From NCBI GenBank assembly GCA_001048675.1, contig CCKK01000002.1, positions 558,001-622,000 of the forward strand: a DNA stretch of 64,000 nucleotides. The letters are read 5' to 3'. The position numbers were made by a program, and so were the translations under genes. Within the stretch, counting starts at the first letter, position 1. Every line of letters starts with the position of its first letter. Below are positions 29,006 through 39,923 of the stretch, piece after piece. Under the pieces are notes generated by a model. The model had not been told where the DNA came from. It saw nothing but the letters and a program-made list of their open reading frames with translations, and searched no databases. This stretch comes from Vibrio diabolicus. Lineage in GTDB: Bacteria; Pseudomonadota; Gammaproteobacteria; Enterobacterales; Vibrionaceae.

Positions 29006-29764
29006 ATGGATCTAGCAAATAAGGTTATTGCGATCACGGGGGCCGGGCAGGGGCTTGGTAAACAAATGGCGCTGTCGCTAGCGGAAAGCGGTGTTCACCT
29101 TGCGCTTATCGACCTCAATTCAGACCAACTGGCTGAAACGAAAGCGGAGTGTGAATCTTTCGGCGTCACTACTCGTTTTTATGTAGCGAACGTGACGGAA
29201 GAACAAGAAGTGTGCGCTGCTTTTGAGCAAATTGAAGCGGATTTCAAACAGCTCAATGGCGTGATCAATAACGCAGGCATTATGCGCGATGGCATGTTCA
29301 TCAAAGTTAAAGATGGTCAGGTTAACGCGATGTCGCTGGAACAATTTCAGTCTGTTATGGATGTGAATGTGACAGGTACTTTTCTGTGTGGCCGCGAAGC
29401 GAGCAAGGTAATGCTGAACACCGATAGCAAAGGCGTTCTGATCAACATATCTAGCGTCGCGCGTGCGGGGAATATTGGTCAAACTAACTATTCTGCATCC
29501 AAAGCGGCGGTAGCCACCATGGCGACGGTGTGGGCGAAAGAGTTAGGGCGTTTCGGAATTCGCTCAGTAGCGATTGCTCCGGGTGTCATCAAGACTGCCA
29601 TGACGGACCAAATAAAACCTGAAGCGATGGAGCGTTTAGTCAAAATGATTCCTGTCGGACGCTTAGGTCTTGCTGATGAAATTTCTTCGACCATCAAATA
29701 CGTGTTAACCAATGAGTTCGTGACTGGAAGAGTATTCGAAGTCGATGGCGGAATGCGAATGTAG
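29006..29764 (+). CDS. ivdG: SDR oxidoreductase, probable 3-hydroxy-2-methylbutyryl-CoA dehydrogenase
   Basis: 252 residues using the ATG at 29006 behind AAGGAGTGCTT; the GTG at 29000 is part of the Shine-Dalgarno stretch. TGAGQGLGKQMA, NNAGIMRDGMF, the catalytic Ser in NISSVARAG and YSASKAAV are classical SDR motifs. Being last in the ivd operon, 9 bp after mmsB, suggests the isoleucine-branch hydroxyacyl-CoA dehydrogenase that feeds the thiolase. Function from context. Confidence 0.85.
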   Translation: MDLANKVIAITGAGQGLGKQMALSLAESGVHLALIDLNSDQLAETKAECESFGVTTRFYVANVTEEQEVCAAFEQIEADFKQLNGVINNAGIMRDGMFIKVKDGQVNAMSLEQFQSVMDVNVTGTFLCGREASKVMLNTDSKGVLINISSVARAGNIGQTNYSASKAAVATMATVWAKELGRFGIRSVAIAPGVIKTAMTDQIKPEAMERLVKMIPVGRLGLADEISSTIKYVLTNEFVTGRVFEVDGGMRM

Positions 29765-30193
29765 CCCCTCCTCATATTAAAAAGGGGAGCGAGCTTGATT
29801 GTCCGCTTCCTTCCTCCTTTCTTATATTGTTTCTATCGATAATTATTAATGGATGTTTTAGTAACGGCTGCTGTACCGATTACATTTACAACTCTTTTGT
29901 ATTTTTGGTATGAATAAGTGCTCTCGTGTTAATTTTTATGTAAATGTATTAATTCACAATCAAGACAATTTTTTGTCTCATTGATGAGATTTTTCTTCTT
30001 GGGGTATGAAAAATACTCTTATTGATTATATTGTGACCGAAAACCATTTCGACATCTAAAGATGGTGATTTATTATTCAGCGCAAAATGCATGGGAATAT
30101 GAGGCTGGCTGAATAACCTTCAGCTACCTTAATAATAAAATAACCAGAATTCTCTATTACACTGAAGTAACTACCCATTAGGGAAGAGCAATA
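29765..30193 (+). other. Non-coding gap, ~430 bp
   Basis: AT-rich. A weak CCCCT/AGGGG hairpin lies just after the ivd operon stop (29765-29790) without a T run. No ORF, RNA or clear operator was found. It probably holds the promoter of the following cyclase gene. Confidence 0.5.
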
Positions 30194-32242
30194 ATGTCAC
30201 TATTTCATTCGCTTAGGACGATGCCACTACTATTGGGGTGTCTGTGTCTTTCTATTCAGGCATCCGCAGAAAAGGTTGAACAAGAAGGTAAGTTTTTACA
30301 GTCGCTAGAAGGCATTGAAAATCAAATTTACGCATTACCTCAGAGCTCTTTGGCTTTGATTGAGGCGTTAGAAGAAGACTCTCTACTACAAAATCAACCA
30401 ACAGAGCTACTGGTACGTTATTGGCTTGCAAAGTCCACGGTTCTAGAGCTACTTGGACGCGCGGAAGAGAGCCAAAACGTCGCACAAAAAGGGTTGGAAC
30501 TTGTGCGTCCACAAAGCCATGAGTATCTCTTATTTAAGTTGATTCAGATGCGAACTATGGTCGGAAAGAGCGATATCGATACCGCGCTTTCTTCGTTGGA
30601 TAGTTTGTTGGAAACATCGCGTGAAAATGGCGATAAGCAGCTCGAGTCGGAGATCCTGTTGCTAAAAGGACGTTACTACGATGAGCAGGGCGAGTTTAAA
30701 AAATCCTATGCCGCAATTATGTCGTCAATGGATGCGGCTGAGTCCTCTGGCGTCCAAGGATTGGTCGAACGGGCGGCGCTAGAGCTTGGAGACGTACTGG
30801 TCAAAATTCAGGGCTATGACCGTTCAGAAGCATTGTTGGAACAAGCGTACCGTTATTTTAGGGATAGACGCATGTCGTTCAATGAGCTGCTGAGCGTCTT
30901 AACGATAGCAAAGCTTCATAAGGCACAGTTCCAATACGAAGAGGCGATTGTATCGTATCAGAGAGCGCTAAAGCTCGCGCAAATCATTGGTGACGGGCGC
31001 TTTAGGTTTCGAGTTAACCTCGAGCTTGCTGCGTTATACCGTGAGACGAACCAAGAAAGTAAGATGGTTCGCCACTTAAAGTTGGCGGAGAACTTACAAT
31101 ATAGAGAAACTTCTAGCGCCTACTTAGCTACATTTAAGCTGTTGCAAGCCGAATATATGCTAGAACAGAAGCAGTTTGAGACACTTCTAGCGATGATCGC
31201 GCCTATGTTGCCGGAAATTATCGAGAGCCGATATGTTAAGCAACAGCAAATGGAACTACTAAAAGTGGCTGCCATGGCCTACGCGGGAAGCAATGACTTT
31301 AAATTAGCGTATAAAACTTACGGCAACTATCACGATAAATTCATCCAATTTAGCAACCAAAGAGAAGTTGAAAATCTTGAGCGTCAGCAGACGCTATTTG
31401 AGCTAGAAAGACTTGAATATGAGAACGAAGATCTCAACTGGAACAACGTGTTGCAGCGTATGGAACTGGAAAATAACCGTCGTACCTTTTATCTATTGGG
31501 TGAAGCGCTACTAGCACTCATTGGTGTTCTCTTTTTGATGGCAGTGGTATTCCTTGTTGTGAATCGATCACGTTTAAGAATGCGCCGCCTAGCAAAGACA
31601 GATACGTTGACAGGGTTATTCAATCGCCGTTTTTTAGAAGATTGGTTCACTAAACCCGTAGAGACGAAACGTGAACGCAAAGAAAAGCCGACGCCTCAAT
31701 CTAAGCAAGAAAAGGTGCAGCATTTTGTGTCTGAGCAAGTCGAGCAAGTTAAGTACGGCTACCTAGCTTTAAACAAATGGGTGGATAGCAAGCTCGATAA
31801 ACAGAAAATGGTGCCAAAGAAGCCGCAGTCGGGGCCGGTAAGTTTAGCGCTAATCGATGTAGATTATTTTAAACAGGTAAATGATACCTATGGACATGTG
31901 TTCGGTGATGCCGTACTAACAGGCGTTGCCAAAGTGCTAGAAGAGACGGTGCGTGAAAATGACATTGTTGCACGCTTTGGTGGTGAGGAGTTTGTTGTTG
32001 TGATGCCCAATACCGATCATGAAGACTCTCTCATTACCGCTGAACGATTACGTAGCGCTTTATCCTTACATGGGTTCGTCACGGAACAGAATGAAGAAGT
32101 GAGAGTGACCTGTAGTTTTGGTGTTGTGACGACTGAAGATAGTGAGATGAATTTTAAATCACTCTGTGATCAGGCAGATAAATTACTTTATCAAGCTAAA
32201 GCGGATGGACGTAACTGCGTGAAAGGGCGCAAGCTTACCTAA
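30194..32242 (+). CDS. TPR-containing membrane diguanylate cyclase with an insertion in the GGDEF domain
   Basis: 682 residues. Signal peptide (MPLLLGCLCLSIQASA), then ~380 residues of TPR-like helices (SYQRALKLAQIIGDGRFRFR and others) predicted periplasmic, a coiled coil, TM at ~432-456, then GGDEF. The domain begins TDTLTGLFNRRFLEDWF, then has a ~65-residue charged insertion (~483-548) before LALIDVDYFKQVNDTYGHVFG and the active GGEEF. An I-site RxxD is not evident. It should make c-di-GMP. It is monocistronic. Confidence 0.87.
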   Translation: MSLFHSLRTMPLLLGCLCLSIQASAEKVEQEGKFLQSLEGIENQIYALPQSSLALIEALEEDSLLQNQPTELLVRYWLAKSTVLELLGRAEESQNVAQKGLELVRPQSHEYLLFKLIQMRTMVGKSDIDTALSSLDSLLETSRENGDKQLESEILLLKGRYYDEQGEFKKSYAAIMSSMDAAESSGVQGLVERAALELGDVLVKIQGYDRSEALLEQAYRYFRDRRMSFNELLSVLTIAKLHKAQFQYEEAIVSYQRALKLAQIIGDGRFRFRVNLELAALYRETNQESKMVRHLKLAENLQYRETSSAYLATFKLLQAEYMLEQKQFETLLAMIAPMLPEIIESRYVKQQQMELLKVAAMAYAGSNDFKLAYKTYGNYHDKFIQFSNQREVENLERQQTLFELERLEYENEDLNWNNVLQRMELENNRRTFYLLGEALLALIGVLFLMAVVFLVVNRSRLRMRRLAKTDTLTGLFNRRFLEDWFTKPVETKRERKEKPTPQSKQEKVQHFVSEQVEQVKYGYLALNKWVDSKLDKQKMVPKKPQSGPVSLALIDVDYFKQVNDTYGHVFGDAVLTGVAKVLEETVRENDIVARFGGEEFVVVMPNTDHEDSLITAERLRSALSLHGFVTEQNEEVRVTCSFGVVTTEDSEMNFKSLCDQADKLLYQAKADGRNCVKGRKLT

Positions 32243-32765
32243 TAATCAAGAATGCAGGCTCATCAAACGGTGAGCCTGAACTCATCCTTCCTACTGGTTA
32301 CTTCAAAATCGCTTAAGAGTATCGAATTACATACTCATAGCGTTCAGTATTTTCTACTCGTTTTATCTCCCCCATTTTCAAAGTACTAATGTCACTTGTG
32401 TATACGAAGCTATAACACACGAGTGTGTCTGTTTTTTATACAAACAAAGCCGATACAGGTGAAATGATTAGTGGTCGATGTAAAATTTTTCTGGTGTGGA
32501 TTTTTGTGGCACGAAAAACAATTCTCTGAAAGGTGTGTTAAAAATTGATGCTTCAATAAGTTATTGGTTTGTTTGTGTTTTTATTTGGATTTTTAAACAC
32601 ATCTTTGACTTTTACGACAAGTTATTGCATAGAAATTTTGCGTACACCATCAACTTTCCTTCCTTTGTTAATAACCTTTTTCTTAAAAAATGATTTGAGT
32701 TCGAACTAATTTTCAGGCATTTTATATTTAACTAACCGTTCAATTAAAAATAACAAGGACGCAAA
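32243..32765 (+). other. Non-coding gap, ~520 bp, betI upstream region
   Basis: It begins with an 8-bp hairpin CAGGCTCA/TGAGCCTG (~32255-32278), a possible terminator of the cyclase gene without a T tract. The rest is strongly AT-rich, with a 65-codon plus-strand ORF (32496-32693) of low complexity that I do not regard as a gene. Near the betI start, AACCGTTCAATTAAA (32733-32747) resembles one half of a BetI-type operator. Confidence 0.5.
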
Positions 32766-33365
32766 ATGCCAAAGGTGGGGATGCCTGAAATCAGAAAACC
32801 ACAGCTGGTGAAAGCGACAATGTCAGTGATTGATAGAGTCGGTTTACACGCTGCGAGTATTTCGTTGATCAGTAAAGAAGCAGGTGTATCAACGGGAATT
32901 ATCAATCACTATTTTGGTGGTAAGCATGGGTTGTTGGAGGAAACGATGCGAGAGATCTTGCGTCAGCTTTCGTCCACTATCACACAGAAGTTACGTGAGC
33001 TGCCAAGCGATGCTCATCACCAAAGAATTAATGCCATCATTGACGGTAACTTTGTCGGCTATCAGGCAGAAAACCAAGTTGCGAAGACTTGGCTAGCGTT
33101 CTGGTCGTACTCAATGCATGACGAGCAGCTTAAGCGTTTGCAGCGTGTCAATGAACGACGTTTATTGTCCCACCTAAGAAAAGAACTCAAAGCATTATTA
33201 AATGCAGAGCAGGCCGAACTGGTTGCTCATGGTATTGCGTCACTTATTGATGGTATTTGGCTGCGCGGAACGCTCAACCCGCAAGGCATTGATGCAGAAA
33301 GAGCGAGAATCATCATCAACGACTATCTCGACAAACAACTTACGTTTTATTCTGAAAAAATATAA
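32766..33365 (+). CDS. betI: TetR-family repressor BetI
   Basis: 199 residues starting [19 protein letters not shown], with a Tet[26 protein letters not shown]. The conserved start and the following [14 protein letters not shown] block are BetI-specific. It represses choline-to-betaine genes and is relieved by choline. First gene of betIBA-choXWV; AAGGACGCAAA precedes the ATG. Confidence 0.95.
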   Translation: MPKVGMPEIRKPQLVKATMSVIDRVGLHAASISLISKEAGVSTGIINHYFGGKHGLLEETMREILRQLSSTITQKLRELPSDAHHQRINAIIDGNFVGYQAENQVAKTWLAFWSYSMHDEQLKRLQRVNERRLLSHLRKELKALLNAEQAELVAHGIASLIDGIWLRGTLNPQGIDAERARIIINDYLDKQLTFYSEKI

Positions 33366-33383
33366 AAGTCACAGGTCTTCAAA

Positions 33384-34844
33384 ATGGAAATGAAAGCACA
33401 CTATATCAATGGTGCGATGTACAACGGGTGTTCAGATGAGCACTTCACCACTTACAATCCGGCGAATGGTGAGCCATTGGCCAACATTAAACAAGCGAAC
33501 CAAGACGATCTCGAAGCGGCGATTGAGTCGGCAAAGAAAGGTTTTGCTGCATGGTCAGCAATGACTGCGATCGAGCGCAGCCGTATTTTACACAAAGCCG
33601 TTGCCATTTTACGTGAGCGTAATGACGAGCTTGCTTCATTAGAAGTTGCAGATACTGGTAAGCCAATTCAAGAAGCTATCGCGGTTGATATAACAACAGG
33701 TGCCGATGTTCTTGAGTACTATGCGGGTCTTGCTCCAAGCTTGCAAGGTGAGCAGCAGCCACTCAGCGAAGACCAGTTTTTCTACACACGTCGCGAGCCA
33801 TTGGGCATTTGCGCAGGTATTGGCGCTTGGAATTATCCAATCCAAATTGCGATGTGGAAATCGGCGCCAGCACTGGCTGCGGGCAACGCTATGATCTTCA
33901 AACCATCAGAAGAAACACCATTAACAGCGCTTAAGCTAGCAGAAATTTATTCAGAATCGGGCATGCCAGATGGCGTATTTAATGTCGTACAAGGGGATTA
34001 CCGAGTAGGGCAGATGCTAACGGCGCATCCTGACATCGCAAAAGTATCGTTCACGGGCGAATCAGGCACCGGTAAAGTCGTCATGAGTGACAGCGCTAAG
34101 ACACTAAAACAAGTAACGATGGAGCTGGGTGGTAAGTCTCCACTGATTATTTTTGATGATGCAAAGTTAAACGATGCCGTTTCTGCGGCCATGGTGGCGA
34201 ACTTCTACACGCAAGGTGAAGTTTGTACGCACGGTACACGCGTGTTTGTTCATGAAGGTATTTATGATGACTTTATCGCACAACTTAAAGCTCGAACTGA
34301 ATTGTTAGTTGTCGGCGATCCGCTTGATGAGAACACGCAAATTGGCGCGCTGATCTCTAAAGATCATGAATCGAAAGTACTAGGAGCGATTGAAGCCGCG
34401 AAAGCGAGTGGCGCGACGTTACTGACTGGTGGCTACAAAGTAACAGAGAATGGCTTAGCCAATGGTAACTTTGTTGCTCCAACCGTATTTGTCGATTGCG
34501 ATGATGACATGAGCCACGTTCAGCAAGAAATCTTTGGTCCGGTAATGTCAGTGCTGAAATTCCGTGATGAGTCGGAAGTGATTGCGCGTGCAAATGGCAC
34601 CGATTATGGCTTGGCTGCAGGCGTATTTACTCAAAACCTATCTCGTGCCCACCGCGTGATTCATCAAATTCAAGCTGGTATTTGTTGGGTGAATACATGG
34701 GGCGACTCACCTGCGGAAATGCCAGTTGGTGGCTACAAACAATCAGGTGTTGGCCGTGAAAACGGTGTCGAAACCCTTAAACATTACACGCAAACGAAGA
34801 GTGTTCTGGTTCAGCTAAGCGACTTCGAAAGCCCTTACAAATGA
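33384..34844 (+). CDS. betB: Betaine-aldehyde dehydrogenase
   Basis: 486 residues. ALDH with [37 protein letters not shown], catalytic Glu in [12 protein letters not shown] and the Cys context [13 protein letters not shown]. All are BetB features. It oxidises betaine aldehyde to glycine betaine, an osmoprotectant. The stop codon coincides with the first base of the palindromic repeat 34844-35005. Confidence 0.96.
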   Translation: MEMKAHYINGAMYNGCSDEHFTTYNPANGEPLANIKQANQDDLEAAIESAKKGFAAWSAMTAIERSRILHKAVAILRERNDELASLEVADTGKPIQEAIAVDITTGADVLEYYAGLAPSLQGEQQPLSEDQFFYTRREPLGICAGIGAWNYPIQIAMWKSAPALAAGNAMIFKPSEETPLTALKLAEIYSESGMPDGVFNVVQGDYRVGQMLTAHPDIAKVSFTGESGTGKVVMSDSAKTLKQVTMELGGKSPLIIFDDAKLNDAVSAAMVANFYTQGEVCTHGTRVFVHEGIYDDFIAQLKARTELLVVGDPLDENTQIGALISKDHESKVLGAIEAAKASGATLLTGGYKVTENGLANGNFVAPTVFVDCDDDMSHVQQEIFGPVMSVLKFRDESEVIARANGTDYGLAAGVFTQNLSRAHRVIHQIQAGICWVNTWGDSPAEMPVGGYKQSGVGRENGVETLKHYTQTKSVLVQLSDFESPYK

Positions 34845-35005
34845 TACCAATCGTAGTAGATAACTGACCACTTTAGCTTGTTAAAATGCTCGATAACTGC
34901 GTTGTCAATTTTGATTGTAGGCTAACTACTTATCGAAAATTTCCGCCTTGTTCTCAAGCATTTTTCCTACGCTAATTTCGTTCACTTATCTACTGTGATT
35001 GGTAT
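34844..35005. repeat. MITE-like imperfect palindrome inside the bet operon
   Basis: The 162-bp element starts ATACCAATCGTAGTAGATAA and ends, as read on the minus strand, ATACCAATCACAGTAGATAA. About 70 bases of each arm can be aligned with mismatches (e.g. AAAATGCTCGATAAC against AAAATGCTTGAGAAC), so the RNA would form one long hairpin. It has no ORF. It abuts the betB stop and ends ~10 bp before the betA Shine-Dalgarno. It looks like a non-autonomous mobile repeat; no second copy is in this window. Confidence 0.7.
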
Positions 35006-35025
35006 TAACTCCTAGGAGAATCAAA

Positions 35026-36741
35026 ATGCAACAACACTACGATTATATCATCGTCGGTGCGGGTTCGGCCGGCTGTGTGTTAGCGGATCGCTTAAGTGAA
35101 AGTGGTCAATATTCGGTCCTATTACTCGAAGCGGGTGGGTCGGATAAAAGTATTTTTATCCAAATGCCAACGGCGCTTTCTTACCCTATGAACACTGAAA
35201 AATACGCGTGGCAGTTTGAGACAGTTGAAGAGCAAGGGTTGGATGGCCGTCAACTTCATTGTCCTCGCGGGAAAGTTCTGGGCGGTAGTTCGTCGATCAA
35301 CGGCATGGTTTACGTTCGTGGACACGCTTGTGACTTTGACCAGTGGGAAGAGGAAGGCGCGAAAGGCTGGAATTATCAATCGTGTTTGCCTTATTTCCGT
35401 AAGGCAGAGTCTTGGATTGGTGGTGCTGATGAATACCGAGGCGATAACGGTCCAGTCGGCACATGTAACGGCAACGATATGAAGCTCAATCCGCTGTATC
35501 AAGCTTTTATTGATGCAGGCAAAGAAGCGGGCTACCCAGAAACAAAAGATTACAACGGTTATCAGCAAGAAGGCTTTGGCCCAATGCACATGACCGTTGA
35601 CAAAGGCGTACGCGCTTCAACCTCTAATGCATACTTAAGCCGTGCTAAAAAACGCAAAAACTTCACCCTAATGAAGCGAGTGACAGTTCATCGCGTATTA
35701 CTAGAAGAAACAGGCGCAGAAGGCAAGAAAGCGGTTGGTGTTGAATTCGAAAAGTCAGGTTCAGTTCAGCAATGTTTTGCGAATCATGAAGTGATTTCGA
35801 GTGCTGGTTCGGTTGGCTCAGTTCAGCTGTTGCAGCTTTCAGGCATTGGCCCTAAAGAAGTATTAGAAAAAGCAGGCATTGAGGTGAAACATCCGTTGGA
35901 AGGAGTAGGTAAAAACCTGCAAGATCACTTAGAAGTGTACTTCCAATATCACTGTAAACAACCTATCACGCTCAACAGCAAATTAGGTTTGGTGAGCAAG
36001 GGCTTGATTGGCACTGAGTGGATATTAACTCGCAAAGGCCTTGGGGCTACTAACCACTTTGAATCATGTGCGTTTATTCGTTCTCGTGAGGGACTAAAGT
36101 GGCCAAATATTCAATATCACTTTTTGCCAGCGGCAATGCGTTATGACGGACAAGCTGCTTTTGACGGTCATGGTTTCCAAGTGCACGTTGGACCTAACAA
36201 GCCCGAAAGTCGCGGCTCGGTCGAAGTTGTATCTGCGAATCCGAATGATAAGCCGAAGATTGAGTTTAACTACATTTCCACTGAACAAGATAAGCAGGAT
36301 TGGCGTGATTGTATTCGCCTTACTCGCGAGATCCTCAATCAGCCAGCCATGGATGAGTTTCGTGGTGATGAGATCCAGCCGGGTCTGAATATCACAACGG
36401 ATGAACAAATTGATGAATGGGTGAAGCAGAATGTCGAGAGTGCTTACCATCCATCTTGTACCTGCAAAATGGGCGCAGACAATGACCCATTAGCGGTTTT
36501 GAATGAGCGATGCCAAGTACGCGGTATTCAAGGCTTGCGTGTGGTGGACTCTTCTATTTTCCCAACCATTCCGAACGGTAATTTAAATGCGCCAACTATT
36601 ATGGTGGCAGAACGTGCCGCGGACATGATTTTGGATAACGCCCTGGAAACGTCGAACAACGCACCAGTTTGGATTGCACCGAACTGGCAAGAGATGCAAC
36701 GAATGCATCCGCCAAAAAGAGATCTCGATTCGATCTCATAA
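35026..36741 (+). CDS. betA: Choline dehydrogenase
   Basis: 571 residues from the ATG at 35026 (TAGGAGAATCAAA upstream); the ORF's nine earlier codons fall in the repeat's flank. GMC oxidoreductase: FAD motif [52 protein letters not shown], and catalytic His region [21 protein letters not shown]. Oxidises choline to betaine aldehyde at the inner membrane. Confidence 0.96.
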   Translation: MQQHYDYIIVGAGSAGCVLADRLSESGQYSVLLLEAGGSDKSIFIQMPTALSYPMNTEKYAWQFETVEEQGLDGRQLHCPRGKVLGGSSSINGMVYVRGHACDFDQWEEEGAKGWNYQSCLPYFRKAESWIGGADEYRGDNGPVGTCNGNDMKLNPLYQAFIDAGKEAGYPETKDYNGYQQEGFGPMHMTVDKGVRASTSNAYLSRAKKRKNFTLMKRVTVHRVLLEETGAEGKKAVGVEFEKSGSVQQCFANHEVISSAGSVGSVQLLQLSGIGPKEVLEKAGIEVKHPLEGVGKNLQDHLEVYFQYHCKQPITLNSKLGLVSKGLIGTEWILTRKGLGATNHFESCAFIRSREGLKWPNIQYHFLPAAMRYDGQAAFDGHGFQVHVGPNKPESRGSVEVVSANPNDKPKIEFNYISTEQDKQDWRDCIRLTREILNQPAMDEFRGDEIQPGLNITTDEQIDEWVKQNVESAYHPSCTCKMGADNDPLAVLNERCQVRGIQGLRVVDSSIFPTIPNGNLNAPTIMVAERAADMILDNALETSNNAPVWIAPNWQEMQRMHPPKRDLDSIS

Positions 36742-36779
36742 AAACGAAAAAAGTCAGTAATCATTACAAGGAATTCAAT

Positions 36780-37718
36780 ATGTCTAAGATGACAAAAATC
36801 TTCTCAACAATCGCACTAAGTACTTTAGCAACAGGCGCTTATGCCAACCAATGTGAAACGGTACGTTTTGCAGATGTAGGTTGGACCGACATTACGGCGA
36901 CCACCGCCGTGACATCTGAGCTGCTAAAAGGGTTGGGGTACAAAACGAAGACCGATCTACTATCGGTACCCGTTACTTACTCTTCTATGGCCAATGGCGA
37001 TATCGACATTTTCCTAGGTAACTGGATGCCAACAATGGAAGGTGACATCGCGAAATACCGTGATGCAGGTACCGTTGAAACCGTACGAGCGAACCTCGTC
37101 GGCGCAAAATACACACTCGCGGTTCCAAAGTACGTTTATGACGCAGGCGTGACCAACTTCGCTGACCTAGTAAAACATGCCGACAAATTTAAAGACCGCA
37201 TTTACGGCATTGAACCAGGTAACGATGGTAACCGCTTAATTCAATCAATGATTGATAGCAACGCATTCGGCCTAAAAGACTTCAGCCTAGTTGAATCCAG
37301 TGAAGCTGGCATGGTGTCTCAAGTATCACGTGCTGCGCGCCGCAACCAATGGATTGTGTACCTAGGTTGGGCCCCGCACCCAATGAACAGCAACGTTGAA
37401 ATGGAATACCTAGCGGGTGGTGACGACTTCTTCGGCCCTAACTACGGCGGCGCGAATGTGTACACAAACGTACGTAAAAACTACCTTGCTGAGTGTCCAA
37501 ATGTAGGTCAGCTAGTGAAAAACCTAGAATTCAACCTAGAAATGGAAAACGAATTGATGGAAGCGATTCTCAACCAGAAGCAGAAACCGTCGAAAGCAGC
37601 GCAAGCATGGTTGAACGCAAACCAAGAACAAATTGAAGCGTGGCTAGAAGGCGTTAAGACGGTGGATGGTCAAGACGCAGTAACAGCAATTACAAACTAT
37701 TTAAAAACTAACGCTTAA
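36780..37718 (+). CDS. choX: Choline ABC transporter substrate-binding protein
   Basis: 312 residues from ATG 36780 behind AAGGAATTCAAT, with signal peptide MSKMTKIFSTIALSTLATGAYAN. Type-II binding fold: VRFADVGWTDITATT, ANGDIDIFLGNWMPTME, and WIVYLGWAPHPMN, whose aromatic residues form the quaternary-amine cage as in ChoX/ProX. Periplasmic. It supplies choline to the transporter for BetAB. Confidence 0.93.
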   Translation: MSKMTKIFSTIALSTLATGAYANQCETVRFADVGWTDITATTAVTSELLKGLGYKTKTDLLSVPVTYSSMANGDIDIFLGNWMPTMEGDIAKYRDAGTVETVRANLVGAKYTLAVPKYVYDAGVTNFADLVKHADKFKDRIYGIEPGNDGNRLIQSMIDSNAFGLKDFSLVESSEAGMVSQVSRAARRNQWIVYLGWAPHPMNSNVEMEYLAGGDDFFGPNYGGANVYTNVRKNYLAECPNVGQLVKNLEFNLEMENELMEAILNQKQKPSKAAQAWLNANQEQIEAWLEGVKTVDGQDAVTAITNYLKTNA

Positions 37719-37796
37719 TTAAGCAGTTTTTAAGCGCGTTTTTTTGAAAAAGAAAGTGGGCAGTCATGCCCGCTTCATTAACACAAAGGTTTTATT

Positions 37797-38639
37797 TTGA
37801 ATTTTATTACGGACAACAAACTACCGTTGGGCCAATGGATGGAAACTGGCGTCGATTGGTTAACCATCAATGCATCGGGTTTCTTCGATGCAATCTCTAT
37901 TACACTTGAAACGATCATTCTTTTCGTGGTGGACATTTTTAAATGGATGCCACCTGCAGCGCCAATCATTATGACGGCGGCAATTGCTTGGTTCTTACAC
38001 CGCAGCATTCCGCTTGTTGTATTCATCGTGTTGGCCTTGCTCGCAATTCTCAACCTTGGTTACTGGCAAGAAATGCTGGAAACCTTTGTCCTTGTGTTTG
38101 CAGCGACAACGATTTCCGTATTAATTGGCGTGCCGTTGGGCATTATGGCGGCACACCGTCCTTGGTTATACACCTTGTTGCGACCAATCCTCGATTTGAT
38201 GCAGACCGTACCGACATTCGTTTACCTAATTCCAACTTTGGTTCTGTTTGGCTTAGGTATTGTCCCTGGCCTAATCTCGACCATCATTTTCGCTATCGCT
38301 GCGCCAATTCGATTGACGTACCTCGGTATTATTAAAGTGCCGGAGGAGCTACTTGAAGCGGGCAAAGCATTTGGTGCAAGCCGCATGAAGCTGCTGTTTA
38401 AGGTAGAGTTACCTGCGGCATTACCAAGTATTATGGCCGGTGTTACGCAATGTATTATGTTGTCTCTCTCTATGGTGGTCATTGCGGCACTTGTTGGTGC
38501 TGATGGACTTGGTAAGCCAGTCGTACGTGCACTGAATACCGTAAACATCTCGCAAGGTTTTGAAGCGGGTTTAGCGATTGTACTCGTCGCCATCATTCTT
38601 GACCGCTTGTGTAAAGCACCAAACCAGAAGGAGGCTTAA
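37797..38639 (+). CDS. choW: Choline/betaine ABC transporter permease
   Basis: 280 residues with a TTG start (AAAGG ~6 bp upstream). About six membrane spans and the EAA-loop signature EELLEAGKAFGASRMKLLFKVELPAALPSIMAG. ProW/ChoW family. It forms the inner-membrane channel between choX and choV; the stop is 2 bp before choV. Confidence 0.93.
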   Translation: MNFITDNKLPLGQWMETGVDWLTINASGFFDAISITLETIILFVVDIFKWMPPAAPIIMTAAIAWFLHRSIPLVVFIVLALLAILNLGYWQEMLETFVLVFAATTISVLIGVPLGIMAAHRPWLYTLLRPILDLMQTVPTFVYLIPTLVLFGLGIVPGLISTIIFAIAAPIRLTYLGIIKVPEELLEAGKAFGASRMKLLFKVELPAALPSIMAGVTQCIMLSLSMVVIAALVGADGLGKPVVRALNTVNISQGFEAGLAIVLVAIILDRLCKAPNQKEA

Positions 38640-38641
38640 TC

Positions 38642-39820
38642 ATGGACGCAATTACTATTCAAAATCTTGATGTGGTTTTTGGTCAGCAGCAGTCACAAGC
38701 GTTAGCACTACTAGACCAAGGCAAGTCTCGACAAGAAATCATCGACGAAACTGGCCAAGTGGTTGGGGTTGATAATGTTTCGCTGAACGTGAAACAGGGT
38801 GAGATCTGTGTTTTGATGGGGCTTTCAGGCTCGGGTAAATCAAGTTTGCTGCGAACAGTTAACGGGTTGAACGAAATTTCTCGTGGCTCTCTGAAAATTA
38901 AAGACGGCGACGACATGGTTGAGCTCTCTAACTGTGACGAACAGAAGCTGCGCCACCTTCGTACTCACCGCGTATCCATGGTGTTTCAGAAGTTTGCATT
39001 GATGCCATGGTTAACGGTATTAGATAACGTTGCGTTTGGTCTAGAAATGCAAGGCATTGGCAAAGCAGAGCGCCGTAAAAAAGCGCGTGAACAGCTCGAA
39101 ATGGTCGGTTTGTCTGAGTGGGAAACGAAATTCCCACACGAGCTTTCTGGTGGTATGCAGCAGCGTGTTGGCCTAGCGCGAGCGTTCGCGATGGACACAG
39201 ATATCTTGTTAATGGATGAGCCGTTTTCAGCGCTTGACCCATTGATTCGTGCTCAGCTTCAAGATGAATTGATTCTGCTTCAAGAAAAGCTAAACAAAAC
39301 CATTCTTTTTGTGAGCCACGACTTGGATGAAGCGTTAAAAATCGGTAATAACATCGCCATTATGGAATCAGGAAAATTGATTCAACACGGCAAGCCCGAG
39401 CAGATCATTCTTGCTCCAGAAAACGATTATGTGGCTGACTTTGTAGCCCACACTAATCCATTGAACGTACTTAAGGGACGCTCTTTGATGCGTGACGACT
39501 TAGTTCGTGAAGATGAGCGTGTACTGATTTGCCCTGACAAAGATATTTGGGTGACCCAAGAGAGCAAAGGCTTAAGCTTAGCGGATACAGATAAGTCGTT
39601 GGTTCAATGGAAGAGCGATTCTTCGAACCTTGATGAGGTAAACGAAAATTCTCTGGTTCAGGTTAGCCCGGAAATCAGTATGCGAGAAGCGATTGAGCTT
39701 AAGCAGCGCAGCAATCAGCCTCTGCTTATGGTGGAGGACAACCAGTTAGTTGGTGTGTTAAGCGACAACGAGCTTTACGATGCATTGCTTGGTAACTTTA
39801 AGTCTGAGCAAGTGGCATAA
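38642..39820 (+). CDS. choV: Choline/betaine ABC transporter ATP-binding protein
   Basis: 392 residues. Walker A GLSGSGKSSLLR, signature ELSGGMQQRVGLARA, Walker B ILLMDEPFSALDP, and switch His in LFVSHDLDEA. A C-terminal CBS-like half (MREAIELKQRSNQPLLMVED) is as in osmoregulated ProV/OpuA ATPases. An N-terminal ~40-residue extension precedes the core, as in ProV. Last gene of the operon. Confidence 0.94.
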   Translation: MDAITIQNLDVVFGQQQSQALALLDQGKSRQEIIDETGQVVGVDNVSLNVKQGEICVLMGLSGSGKSSLLRTVNGLNEISRGSLKIKDGDDMVELSNCDEQKLRHLRTHRVSMVFQKFALMPWLTVLDNVAFGLEMQGIGKAERRKKAREQLEMVGLSEWETKFPHELSGGMQQRVGLARAFAMDTDILLMDEPFSALDPLIRAQLQDELILLQEKLNKTILFVSHDLDEALKIGNNIAIMESGKLIQHGKPEQIILAPENDYVADFVAHTNPLNVLKGRSLMRDDLVREDERVLICPDKDIWVTQESKGLSLADTDKSLVQWKSDSSNLDEVNENSLVQVSPEISMREAIELKQRSNQPLLMVEDNQLVGVLSDNELYDALLGNFKSEQVA

Positions 39821-39848
39821 AGTTAGAGTAGAGTTGAAGCCAAGCTAA

Positions 39849-39880
39849 AAAAGAGCCGCACATTAGTGCGGCTCTTTTTG
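39849..39880 (+). terminator. Rho-independent terminator of the bet-cho operon
   Basis: Stem AAGAGCCGCA (39851-39860) / TGCGGCTCTT (39867-39876), loop of 6, followed by T's. A matching A run on the left also allows use from the opposite strand. Confidence 0.85.
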
Positions 39881-39923
39881 GTTTAAACAATGAGTTAAGT
39901 AGTTAAGCTAAGGAAACGGTCGA

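Noticed and set aside
32496..32693. 65-codon AT-rich plus-strand ORF before betI
   Set aside because: Low complexity, no ribosome-binding site, lies in the promoter region of betI.
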